Shown here: one piece after another, positions 7,598 through 16,200 of the stretch
How positions within the stretch are numbered: the first letter of the stretch is position 1
Layout of the letters: each line of letters opens with the position of its first letter
Assembly: GCF_002868845.1 (NCBI RefSeq)
Contig: NZ_PKUB01000013.1
Span: 43,537-99,101, forward strand
Length of the DNA stretch: 55,565 nucleotides
Direction of reading: 5' to 3'
Source: Desulfuromonas sp.
GTDB lineage: Bacteria; Desulfobacterota; Desulfuromonadia; Desulfuromonadales; BM501
Made by a program: the position numbers and the translations under genes
The notes under the pieces: generated by a model
Told to the model about the DNA's origin: nothing
Seen by the model: the letters and a program-made list of their open reading frames with translations, nothing else
Database searches by the model: none

Positions 7598-9340
7598 TCA
7601 TGAAACTGGCTCGTCTGCCAGGACGGCTTTCCGCCACTTGCGAACAGAATTGATCAGCCAGATCTGTTCGCACTCGCGAAGCATCTCCACGGTCACTGTT
7701 TCCTCCCGGAGCGTACCCTTTCTCAGCAACCAGCACCGGTAGGTGCCCGGAAGGAGGCCGCTGTCGACCGGCGGGGTCAGCAATCGTCACCGGTATCTCA
7801 CCACGAGGTTGAAGTTGCACCCCTCGGTGACCTCCCCCCGAGTGTTCCAGAGCAAGACCTCGTCCTCCTCGGGGCGTGCGGTCCGGGCCGCTTCGTAGAG
7901 TTGCCGACGGGTGGTCTTGTGGTACAGGAGGGGCTCGTTCGGATCGACCGGTTCGGCAGCGAGGGCGAGGCGCAGCGGATGCTTTTCGGCGGGTTCCAGG
8001 GGGGCGTGCTCTATCGTGAGGCCGCCGCGCCGTTCGGTCCGCAGGCGCACTTTGTGAGGGACGGGGGGGAGGGCTTCGGCCGTTTTCCGAAGCCGGGCAG
8101 AGGCCTCCCCCGGGTCGAAGGGGAAGCCGAAGTAAAGGGCCGAATCTGCAAGCCTCTTCATATGTTCGTTCAGAAGGAAGAACCCCTTCGCCGGGTCCCA
8201 GAGGAGGGTTTCGAGCAGTTCGAAATCGACCGGTTTGCCGCCGAGCAGGCGGGCCTTGACCAGGCACTCGGCATACTCCCCGGCGCTGTCGGAGCTCCAG
8301 GTGACGCCCCCCCCGACGCCGAACTCGGCCTGTTTCGCGGCGCGGTCGACGAGGACGGTGCGGATCGCGACGTTGAACTGGGCCCGGCGGCCCGGGGCGA
8401 AGTAGCCGAGGGTGCCGGTATAGGCCTGGCGGGGAAAGCGCTCGAGCTCGGCGATGATCTCCATGGTGCGGGCCTTGGGCGCCCCGGTGATGGAGGCGCA
8501 GGGAAAGAGGGCGGCCATGATCTCGCAGAGGGAAGCGTCGCTGCGGGCGGTGACGGTGGAGGTCAGTTGCCACACCGTCGGGTAGCGTTCGGCGCGGAAC
8601 AGTTCGGGGACGACCACGCTGCCGGTCGCGGCGACCCGGCCCAGGTCGTTGCGCAGCATGTCGACGATCATCAGGTTTTCGGCCCGGTCCTTGGCCGAGG
8701 CGAGGAGGCGCTCGCGGACCTGCTCGTCCTCGGTCGGGGTGCGGCCGCGGGGGGCGGTCCCCTTCATCGGCCGGCAGGTCATCTCCCGGCCTTCGAGGCG
8801 GAAGAAGAGCTCCGGCGAGGCGGAGCAGACGGCGAAGGGCCCTGTGTCCAGGAAGGCGGCGTAGGGAGCCTGTGCAGAGAGGGCCAAGTGCCAGAAGAGG
8901 GCCTCGGCCTCTCCGCGGAAGGGGGCCCTCAGAGGGAAGGTGAAGTTGACCTGGTAGGTGTCGCCGTCGGCGATGAGCTGACGGATGCGGGCTATGGCCC
9001 GGTCGTAGGCGGGACGGTCCAGAGCCGGGCTCCAGGAAAGCTGTTCCCGGAGTTGCGGGGTGCTCGGCGGGGACACCTCCTCGGGCGGATCGAAGAGCCC
9101 GAACCAGAGCAGGGGCGCCGGACCGGCGGGGCGGACCCGCAGGGCACGGTCGAAGGCCGGGGCGGCCTCGTAGGCCAGAAACCCGGCGGCCCATAGACCC
9201 TCTTCGTCAACGGCGGCCTCGACCCTGCGCAGGGCCGGAAGGACATCTACGGTGCGCTCTGCGACAAGAATCTGGCGGGGCCGGGAGAAACGCAGCCACT
9301 TCCCGGTGGCGGCATCTCGGATAATGGCGGTGTGCTGCAT
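7598..9340 (-). pseudogene. pabB: Fused aminodeoxychorismate synthase I / aminodeoxychorismate lyase, in-frame TGA
   Basis: The gene encodes a folate-pathway fusion. The N-terminal PabB domain (residues about 1-375) converts chorismate with ammonia to aminodeoxychorismate. The C-terminal PabC domain (about 390-580) is a PLP lyase giving 4-aminobenzoate. PabB signatures include YQVNFTFPLRA, FFRLEGREMTCRPMKGTAPRG, and the FPCASITGAPK active-site block. PabC signatures include LLWNTRGEVTEGCNFNLV and, after the break, LTPPVDSGLLPGTYR and INSVRKW. An in-frame TGA at 7787-7789 stops translation after 517 codons. The homologous sequence resumes in the same frame immediately and runs to 7598, giving 581 codons in all. 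A GGA (Gly) to TGA change would explain it. If the stop is real, PabB could survive but PabC loses its last 64 residues. GGAG precedes the ATG at 9340. Confidence 0.88.
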
Positions 9341-9378
9341 GGGCTCCAGGGGCGAAAGGCCGGCAAGGGGTTCGCGGG

Positions 9379-9407
9379 ATTCTAGTCCGGTTCCAGGTGG
9401 CCGTCAA
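9379..9407 (-). promoter_or_regulatory. Sigma-70-type promoter of the pabB-pabC gene
   Basis: Read on the minus strand, TTGACG (9407-9402), 17 bases, then TAGAAT (9384-9379), about 39 bases before the ATG at 9340. Confidence 0.6.
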
Positions 9408-9454
9408 CAGATCCGGCATCCTTAACAAGTTTTTCCGGTTGAACGGGAGCGGCT

Positions 9455-9483
9455 TTGACGCTAGACTCGGAATAATTTAATTT
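9455..9483 (+). promoter_or_regulatory. Sigma-70-type promoter of the fadL-like gene
   Basis: TTGACG at 9455-9460, a 17-base spacer, then TAATTT at 9478-9483, about 50 bases before the ATG at 9535. It is divergent from the pabB-pabC promoter across a roughly 190-base gap. Confidence 0.5.
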
Positions 9484-9534
9484 GGCTGGCCTCAACGGCC
9501 GGCGCTTTTTCTATTCGGAGACAGGAGACTTTTC

Positions 9535-10938
9535 ATGGTGACACGAATTGTTGCGGTAACGGCCCTGGCGCTTCTGGTCTGGACGGGGTCTGCTTTCGGT
9601 GCTGGGTTTGCCCTTATCGAGCAGGGGGTGAAAGGGCTCGGCAACGCCTTTGCCGGCGGCGCCGCGGTGGCCGACGACCCGAGTACGGTATTTTTCAACC
9701 CTGCCGGCATGACCCGGCTGGAGGGCCAGCAGGCCCTGGGCGCGGTCCACATCATCGCTCCCAAGGCCAAGTTCGACAAGGACTCGGCGACCAACGCCCT
9801 CGGCGCTCCCTTGTCCGGGAACGAGGGAGGGGGCGCCGGCGTGACCGGTGTCGCTCCCAACCTCTACTACACCTTCAACCCGGCCAACGGTTGGGTCTTC
9901 GGTGTCGGGGTCAACGCCCCCTTCGGTCTGGCCACCGAGTACAATAAAGGCTGGGTGGGGCGCTATCACGCCGTGGAGTCAGACGTCAAGACCGTCAACA
10001 TCAATCCCTCGGTCGCCTACAAGGCGACCGATCAATTGAGCCTCGGTTTCGGTGTCAGCGCCCAGTACATCGACGCCAAACTATCCCAGATGGTCGACTA
10101 CGGCCTCTTCGCCGCAGGGGCCGCCTCCGACCCATCCCACCCCCTCTTCTCGACCCTCAACCCCATCGCCGGCTCGATCCTGCCGACGGTGTCCAACCGC
10201 GAGGCGGACATCTTCTCGGACATCGAGGCCGATGACTGGAGCTACGGCTTCAACCTGGGGGCTCTCTACGAGGTCTGCGACCACTCCCGGATCGGCCTGG
10301 CCTATCGCTCCCAGGTCTCCCATGAACTGGAGGGGGAAGCCGATTTCGATATCCCGAGCGCCTATCTCGCTTCCCAGGATCCGATCCTGGCCGGGGTGGC
10401 CGCCAGCGTCTTCCAGGACCAGGGCGCGGGGGGGGAGATCGACCTTCCGGCCAGCGCTTCGCTGAGCTACTACCACCGGTTCAATGCCGAGTGGGCCGCA
10501 ATGGCCGACGTCACCTGGACCGAGTGGAGTTCTTTCGAGAAGCTCGTCATCGAGTTCGACGGTTCCCTGGCCAGCCAGCCGAGCGTGACGACTGAAAATT
10601 GGGACGACAATTTCCGCTACTCGGTCGGCACCACCTTCAATCCCGATGAGCAGCTCGAACTTCGCGCCGGCCTCGCCTATGACGAGACCCCGATCCCCGA
10701 CGCCGAGCACCGCACCCCGCGCATCCCGGGCGAGGACCGTCTCTGGATCGCCGTCGGCGCAGGCTACAAAATCGACAACTTCGGCTTTGACTTCGGCTAT
10801 GCCCACCTCTTCGTCGACAATTCCAGGATCAACAAGACCGCGACTCCCGGCACCGAGGACGAGGGGCGGGGGACTCTGGTCGGCGAATTCGAGAATTCCG
10901 TCGACATCGCCAGCATCGAGGTCAGCTACCGGTTCTAA
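9535..10938 (+). CDS. FadL/OmpP1/TodX-family outer-membrane transporter
   Basis: The 467-residue protein is predicted to be a beta-barrel channel for long-chain fatty acids or other hydrophobic compounds. A Sec signal peptide covers residues 1-22 (cleavage after SAFG or SAFGA). The mature start, GFALIEQGVKGLGNAFAGGAAVADDPSTVFFNPAGMTRL, is the FadL hatch region (residues about 25-63). The rest shows alternating beta strands and ends in Phe after VSYR, as expected for an outer-membrane barrel. The length is close to E. coli FadL (446). GGAGACAGGAGA precedes the ATG. The convergent neighbour is a long-chain acyl-CoA synthetase, the partner enzyme in fatty-acid uptake. Hydrocarbon substrates are also possible in this family. 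Confidence 0.93.
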   Translation: MVTRIVAVTALALLVWTGSAFGAGFALIEQGVKGLGNAFAGGAAVADDPSTVFFNPAGMTRLEGQQALGAVHIIAPKAKFDKDSATNALGAPLSGNEGGGAGVTGVAPNLYYTFNPANGWVFGVGVNAPFGLATEYNKGWVGRYHAVESDVKTVNINPSVAYKATDQLSLGFGVSAQYIDAKLSQMVDYGLFAAGAASDPSHPLFSTLNPIAGSILPTVSNREADIFSDIEADDWSYGFNLGALYEVCDHSRIGLAYRSQVSHELEGEADFDIPSAYLASQDPILAGVAASVFQDQGAGGEIDLPASASLSYYHRFNAEWAAMADVTWTEWSSFEKLVIEFDGSLASQPSVTTENWDDNFRYSVGTTFNPDEQLELRAGLAYDETPIPDAEHRTPRIPGEDRLWIAVGAGYKIDNFGFDFGYAHLFVDNSRINKTATPGTEDEGRGTLVGEFENSVDIASIEVSYRF

Positions 10939-10960
10939 GAGATTTTCTGTCCGGTACAAT

Positions 10961-10992
10961 CCAAAGCCCCGGCCGATCGGCCGGGGCTTTGG
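10961..10992. terminator. Perfect hairpin between fadL-like and acyl-CoA synthetase genes
   Basis: A 14-bp perfect stem (CCAAAGCCCCGGCC / GGCCGGGGCTTTGG) with a GATC loop lies 22 bases after the fadL-like stop and 35 bases beyond the acyl-CoA synthetase stop. No long T-run follows on either side. It probably serves both convergent genes. Confidence 0.7.
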
Positions 10993-11027
10993 CGTTTCCA
11001 GGGGGGCAGGGGTGGAACCGGACCCGG

Positions 11028-12893
11028 TCAGGCGGCCGGGATGTCCGCCTCCACAACGAAGCGCTTGATCTTGCGGGTGGTGGTCTTGGGGAATTCGTCC
11101 TCGCGCAGGGTGAAACGCCGGATCCGCTTGTAATCGGCGAGGTTCCGGCCGCAGGTCAGCACCTCGGCCCGGATGAGGGCCTCCACGTCCTGCTGGGACA
11201 GGCGGGCCAGCCTCTTCTGCCGGGCGTGATCGTCGAGGGCCTCCTGGTCGGGGTAGATGATGGCGTGGACTTCCTCGGCGACTCAGTCCACTTTGTGCCC
11301 GTAGACCATCGCCTCGGCGACGAAAGGGCTCTTGAGCAGTTCGTTCTCCACCTCTTCGGGATAGACGTTCTTGCCGTTGGCGGTAACGATGAGGTTCTTG
11401 ACCCGGCCGCAGATGGAGAGGACGCCGTCGGGGTCGATGCGGCCCAGGTCGCCGGTGCGGTACCAGCCGTTCTGGAGAACCTCCTCGGTGGCCTGGGGAT
11501 TCTTGTAGTACCCCTGCATGACGCCGGGGCCGCGCACCACGATTTCCCCTTCGCCGGCCTCGTTCGGGGCCTCGATCTTTACCTCCACACCCTCCAGGGC
11601 CCTTCCGACGCTGCCCAGGCGTGTGCGCCCCGGGGATTCGGCGGTGATCACCGGCGAGGTTTCGGTGATGCCGTACCCCTGGTAGATGGCGATCCCCAAT
11701 GCCTGGAGACCCTTTGCGATTTCCGGGTCGAGGGCCGCCCCGCCGCTGATGAAAATGGTCCCCTCTCCGAGGGCCCTTCGGACCTTTCGGGCAATGACCG
11801 GGCGGGTCAGGGGGAGGGAAAAGAGTGTCCTGGCGAGGGGTTTCTCGCCGATCCCCCTCATGATGCGGCCGAGCAGGAGACGGTAGACCGCCGGCACCCC
11901 GAGGAGAAAAGTCGGCTTGACCTCGGCGAGGTTGTCCCCGAGTTTCTTCAGCGACTCGGCGAAGGAGACGGTGCCGCCGAGGTAGAGGGGGAGGTGGATG
12001 CCGAGCACCAGTTCGAAGACATGGTTGATGGGAAGAAAAGAGAGGGTGTGGATGGAACTGTCGAGGCCGAAGTGGCCCACCGAGGCCCGCACGTTGGAGA
12101 CGATGTTGTGGTGGCTGAGCATGGCCCCCTTGGAGCGCCCGGTCGTTCCCGAGGTGTAAAGGATGACGGCGGTGTCGTCCCTTTTGCGGGGGGCGGGGGA
12201 GGGGGGTTCGTCCTGCCGGAGTTCCTGCAGGCTGATCAGTTCCCCGGTCTGGAACAGGCGGCGGTGCAGGGCGGCAAGGGGCGAAAACATCTCTTTGAAG
12301 CCGCGCTGTCCCTTTTTCTTCTCTTCGGGAGCGCCGGTCAGAAGGCGGTGGGCCTCGTTGGCCAGTTTCTCCAGGCGGGCGGTTTCGTCCGGGGGCAGTT
12401 CAAGACTTTCCACCATGGCCCGCCACTCGGTGACGAGCAGGTCGATGGCCCGGGCGACATCGGGGGAGACCCCGTGCCGGGTGACCTGCCGGTCGAGAAG
12501 GACGATCTTCTCCAGCCTGGGCAGGTCCTCCTTGATCTCCAGCAGGGTGTCGAGGAACGCGTCCTCGGTGAACAGAACCCTGGCCTCACAGTCGACCAGT
12601 ACGTGGCGCAGTTCCGCCGCCTTGAGTTCCTTGTCGATGGGGATGACGACCCCCCCGGCTTTCTGGATGCCGAAGAAGGCGGCCACCCAGCGCGGGGAGG
12701 CGAGGGCGAGGATGGCCGCATGGGAGCCTGGCTTGAATCCGGCCTTTTGCAGCCCCGAGGCGACCCCGTCGGAGTCGCGCCCGAGGGTTTCATAGGTGGT
12801 GTCCTGCCAGACTCCCTTGGCCTTGTGGCGGAAGGCGGCCTTGGAGGCGTAGGCGGCGCAGCTTTTCTCAATGAGTTCGACGACGTTGTTCAT
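11028..12893 (-). pseudogene. Long-chain acyl-CoA synthetase (AMP-forming), in-frame TGA
   Basis: This ANL-superfamily ligase activates fatty acids to acyl-AMP and then acyl-CoA. The P-loop motif ILYTSGTTGRSKGAMLSH, the IYQGYGITETSPV motif and the GWYRTGDLGRID hinge region are intact. The family insertion between the N-terminal subdomains is long (roughly residues 160-245). An in-frame TGA at 11283-11285 stops translation after 536 residues. The frame continues without another stop for 84 codons (VAEEVHAIIYPD onward) to the natural TGA at 11028, and includes the PKTTTRKIKRF block that carries the catalytic lysine. A truncated enzyme would therefore lack the residue needed for adenylation. GGA (Gly) to TGA is the simplest origin. 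The ATG at 12893 follows TGGAGA. Its partner is the convergent FadL-like channel. Confidence 0.9.
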
Positions 12894-12938
12894 CGTGGAG
12901 ATTCTCCAAACGACACAGGGAAGGGACAGGAATGTTAA

Positions 12939-12967
12939 ATCCTAATGACTGTTGTTGGGGGGCGCAA
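12939..12967 (-). promoter_or_regulatory. Candidate promoter of the acyl-CoA synthetase gene
   Basis: On the minus strand, TTGCGC (12967-12962), a 17-base spacer, then TAGGAT (12944-12939), about 45 bases before the ATG. Confidence 0.4.
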
Positions 12968-13176
12968 GGGAAAATTTGCATCTTGGAACAGGGCGGCCTG
13001 AGTGTGGCCCGCCGGACCTTTTGGGAGACGGGAAGGTTTACCGGAGAATGCTCTGAAACCTGCTCTTGACCTGCCTTGGGTTTACATGTGTCGGTGGGAT
13101 GCCCCCCCATTGATGGGATCAGGGAGGGATTGCGAAAATCTATTTTTGGCAACGCCTCCAGCTCTTCGAAAACAAT
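12968..13176. other. Intergenic stretch with no gene seen
   Basis: Between the acyl-CoA synthetase promoter and the terminator of the large secreted-protein gene I find no open frame with a ribosome site, and no repeat or RNA-like fold. Confidence 0.5.
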
Positions 13177-13208
13177 AAAAAAGGGCCGCTTCCAGAGGGA
13201 AGCGGCCC
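13177..13208 (-). terminator. Terminator of the large secreted-protein gene
   Basis: Read on the minus strand: an 11-bp perfect stem (GGGCCGCTTCC / GGAAGCGGCCC), a CTCT loop, then six T. It starts 26 bases after the stop codon at 13234. Confidence 0.9.
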
Positions 13209-13233
13209 GGCATGGTCGGTTGGTATGGATAAC

Positions 13234-16200
13234 TTACTTTACGACTGTGATGACCGCGCTGTTCTGTGCCTGTTCATTGGCATCGTCGGTCACCGTCAAG
13301 GTGAGGGTGTACGTGCCGGTTTTTTTGTACTTGTGAACGACCGTCGCGCCCGTATCGGCGGCGCCGTCACCGAAATCCCACTGAAAGCTGACCAGGGTGC
13401 CGTCGGGGTCGTACGATGCGGATCCGTCAAAGGTTGTCTCCTGTCTAACCAGCACGGTCCGGTCCGATCCTGCATCGGCGACCGGCGGGACGTTGACGCT
13501 GCCCTCATCGATGGTGACAGAGGTGGTGTCAGCGGCCGATGCCCCAGTCGGGTCGGTGACGGTCAGAACCACGGTGTAGACTCCTGCCGCCGTGTAGCTG
13601 TGACTGGGGTCCTGTTCCGTCGCCGTGGCGCCGTCGCCGAAGTCCCAAAGGTAGGTCAGTGGGTCCCCGTTCACATCGTAGCTGCCCGCACCGGAAAGAA
13701 ACACCGGGGCCTGGATGGACCCCGTGTAGGGACCGTTGGCCATGGCAACCGGCGGCGTGTTGACCGGGGGCGGGGGTTGGTACTCGGCGGCCAGGGTCGT
13801 TGCGGCGTTGAACCGGTCACTTGCTTCGCACACGATCGATATCGGGGCTTGCTCATCTCCCTGAAGGGTGATGAGCGCCTCGGCGGTGCCGCTGAACAGG
13901 GTATCCCAAATTCCGTCCGCGTCGAAGTCCCAGCGGTATTCAAGAGTTCCATCCCAGGTGGTGAACTGGTCCGGGTCGTTTACGTAGGCTGTTGCGGTCA
14001 ACTCGATTCCGGGGCGGGAAATAACCGACAAAAGGCCGACTTCGTCATTGGCGACATAGACGCTCTGGCCATTGGCCCGGGCATTCCTGGCGTAATTGGG
14101 CAAGAAAAGACTGCCTTTAAGGACCGGGTTGCCCGGATCGGTTACATCGATGATCTGCAGGCCCTGACCGTAGTCCGCCACATAAGCGAAGCCATCAGCG
14201 ACATCGACCCCTATGGCCGCACCGAGGGTGTCGAAGCTGCCGAGCGAAACAGGTTGAAGGGGGTCGGAGAGGTCCAGAATTTCAAGACCGTCGTAACGCT
14301 CGGCCACGTAGGCGAGCCCATCGGAAATAACCAGTTCGTCGGCGTAGCTTGGGGTGGCGTAGTTGGCGGCTATGAACGGGGCTGCCGGATCCGTCACGTC
14401 GACGATCTGAATGCCGCCGCCGAAATCGGAGACATAGGCATAAGTGCCCGAGACGAAGACGCTCAGGGTATAGGCCGGGGTGTCGACGCCGCCGACCAGA
14501 ACCGGGGAGAAGGGGTCGGAGATGTCGATGATCTGCAGTCCCTCCATGGCATCTGCCACGTAGGCGAAGTTGCCGACAACGTGAATCCCTTCGGCGGAAC
14601 CGGGGGTGTCTGCGAAGGCGACCTGGGCGGGTTGGGTCGGATCAGATACGTCCATGACGAGGAGGCCGCCGGCATCGGCGGCGAGATAGGCCAGGGATCC
14701 GGAGACCTGGACGTCGTGGGCGGGGGTCGAGGTCGGAATCTGGCCCACCAGGGCAAGTTGGGAGGGATTGGAGGTGTCCAGAATCTGCAGACCGCCGGTG
14801 CCGTCGGCCACGTAAGCGAGGTTCCCCGACAGGTCGACCCCGTAGGCTGTCCCGGGGGTATTGTAAGTGCCCGCCAGTTCGGTGAACATGACCTCTTTCT
14901 CGGAGACGTCCAGCAGGTCGTTTTGTGGCGGGTTGTTGTAGGAAACGGCCCAGATGTCTCGGGTCGCCTGGGCCGTCTGCCCGGCGCTGTCGCGCACCTC
15001 CATGCGAACCGTGTGGGAAAAGGTCCGGTCCAGGGATGTCAGGGGGAGAGGAAGTGTCAGGTCGGCGAGGCGGACGCCGTCCTGATAGTCGGCTAAGAAA
15101 AGGGTGCTGCCGTCCACGGCGACATGTATGGCCAGGCCCGAATTTTGGTAGGTGCCGATCGTAGTCGGCTGGGCGGGGTCGCTCAGATCGACCGCGAGGA
15201 CGCCCCAATCGGACGCGGCGAGGTAGCCGTAATCCCCGGAAATTGCCAGACTGCGAATCGTTTCTGTCGTGTCGAGTGCTCCGAAGGGGGCCGGGTTGGC
15301 CGGGTCGGTGATGTCGAGAATCTGGAGGCCGGCATCGTAGGCGCTCACATAGAGAAGGTTGTTGACGACCTTTACCTCTAGGGCGGTCCCGCCGGTGGCG
15401 TAGGAGGCGACGAGGAGGGGTTGGGCAGGGTTGGTGACATTGAAAACCTGCACTCCACCGAAGTTGTCGGCGACATAGGCGAAATTGCCGGAGACGGCAA
15501 CCCCGCTGGCATAACCGGGGGTGGCGGCGGCGCCGATCAGAACCGGGCTGGAGGGGGTGCTGACGTCCACCACCTGGAGGCCGGAGCTGCCTGCTGCCAG
15601 GTAGGCATAGTTGCCAGCCACGTTAAGGGAGAGGGGCGAGCTTGGCGGGGAGAGGACGTTCACCAGGGTCGGCGTCGCGGGGAAGGTGATGTCAATGATC
15701 TGAAACCCTCCTCCGGAGCTGGCAACGAAAAGATGATTGCCGACTGCCTGGAGGTCATAGGCGGATCCTGTCAGGGCCAGGCTGCCCACCACGGACGGGT
15801 TGGCTCGATCTTCGATGTGGAGGACCTGAAGGCCTCCGGAACCGCCGGCCACGTAGGCATAGCTGCCGACCACCTCGATCTTTCGCGCCTCCCCCGGGGT
15901 GTCGACAATGCTGTCCGGCAGGGCGAGCCCTTTGGGCAGGGCATAGGCATGGGCCAGGGCCTTTTCGGCGGCATAAGGGGTGTCCCAGGTTCCGTCGTCG
16001 TCGAAGTCCCAGCGGACCTGCAACTCGCCCGCCAGGTCTTCGGCATCGGAGACGGTGCCTGCGTCGAGTTGGATGACGAGGGTTTCCGAGGGGCCGTGCT
16101 GGTTTTCCGGGGTGACGGTGAAACGGGCCTGCGGCGGCAGATTCGATGCTGAAACAGAATAGTCTCTTGCAGTGCTTTGAATGGCGCCCAGCCTGTCGCG

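Noticed and set aside
7787-7789. Selenocysteine at the in-frame TGA codons (here and at 11283)
   Set aside because: The surrounding motifs point to Gly, not Cys, at these positions, and no selenoprotein family is involved.
10989-12938. A 649-codon open frame antisense to the acyl-CoA synthetase
   Set aside because: It is a shadow frame of a GC-rich gene: biased composition, no ribosome site and no recognisable domain, while the opposite strand has clear family motifs.
13225-15096. A 623-codon frame antisense to the LVIVD/PKD gene
   Set aside because: Its Gly/Val/Asp-rich repeats mirror the coding repeats on the other strand, and it has no start signal.
14014-15888. A CRISPR-like or tandem DNA repeat array
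   Set aside because: The periodicity is about 126 bases and in frame; it is the 42-residue LVIVD protein repeat.
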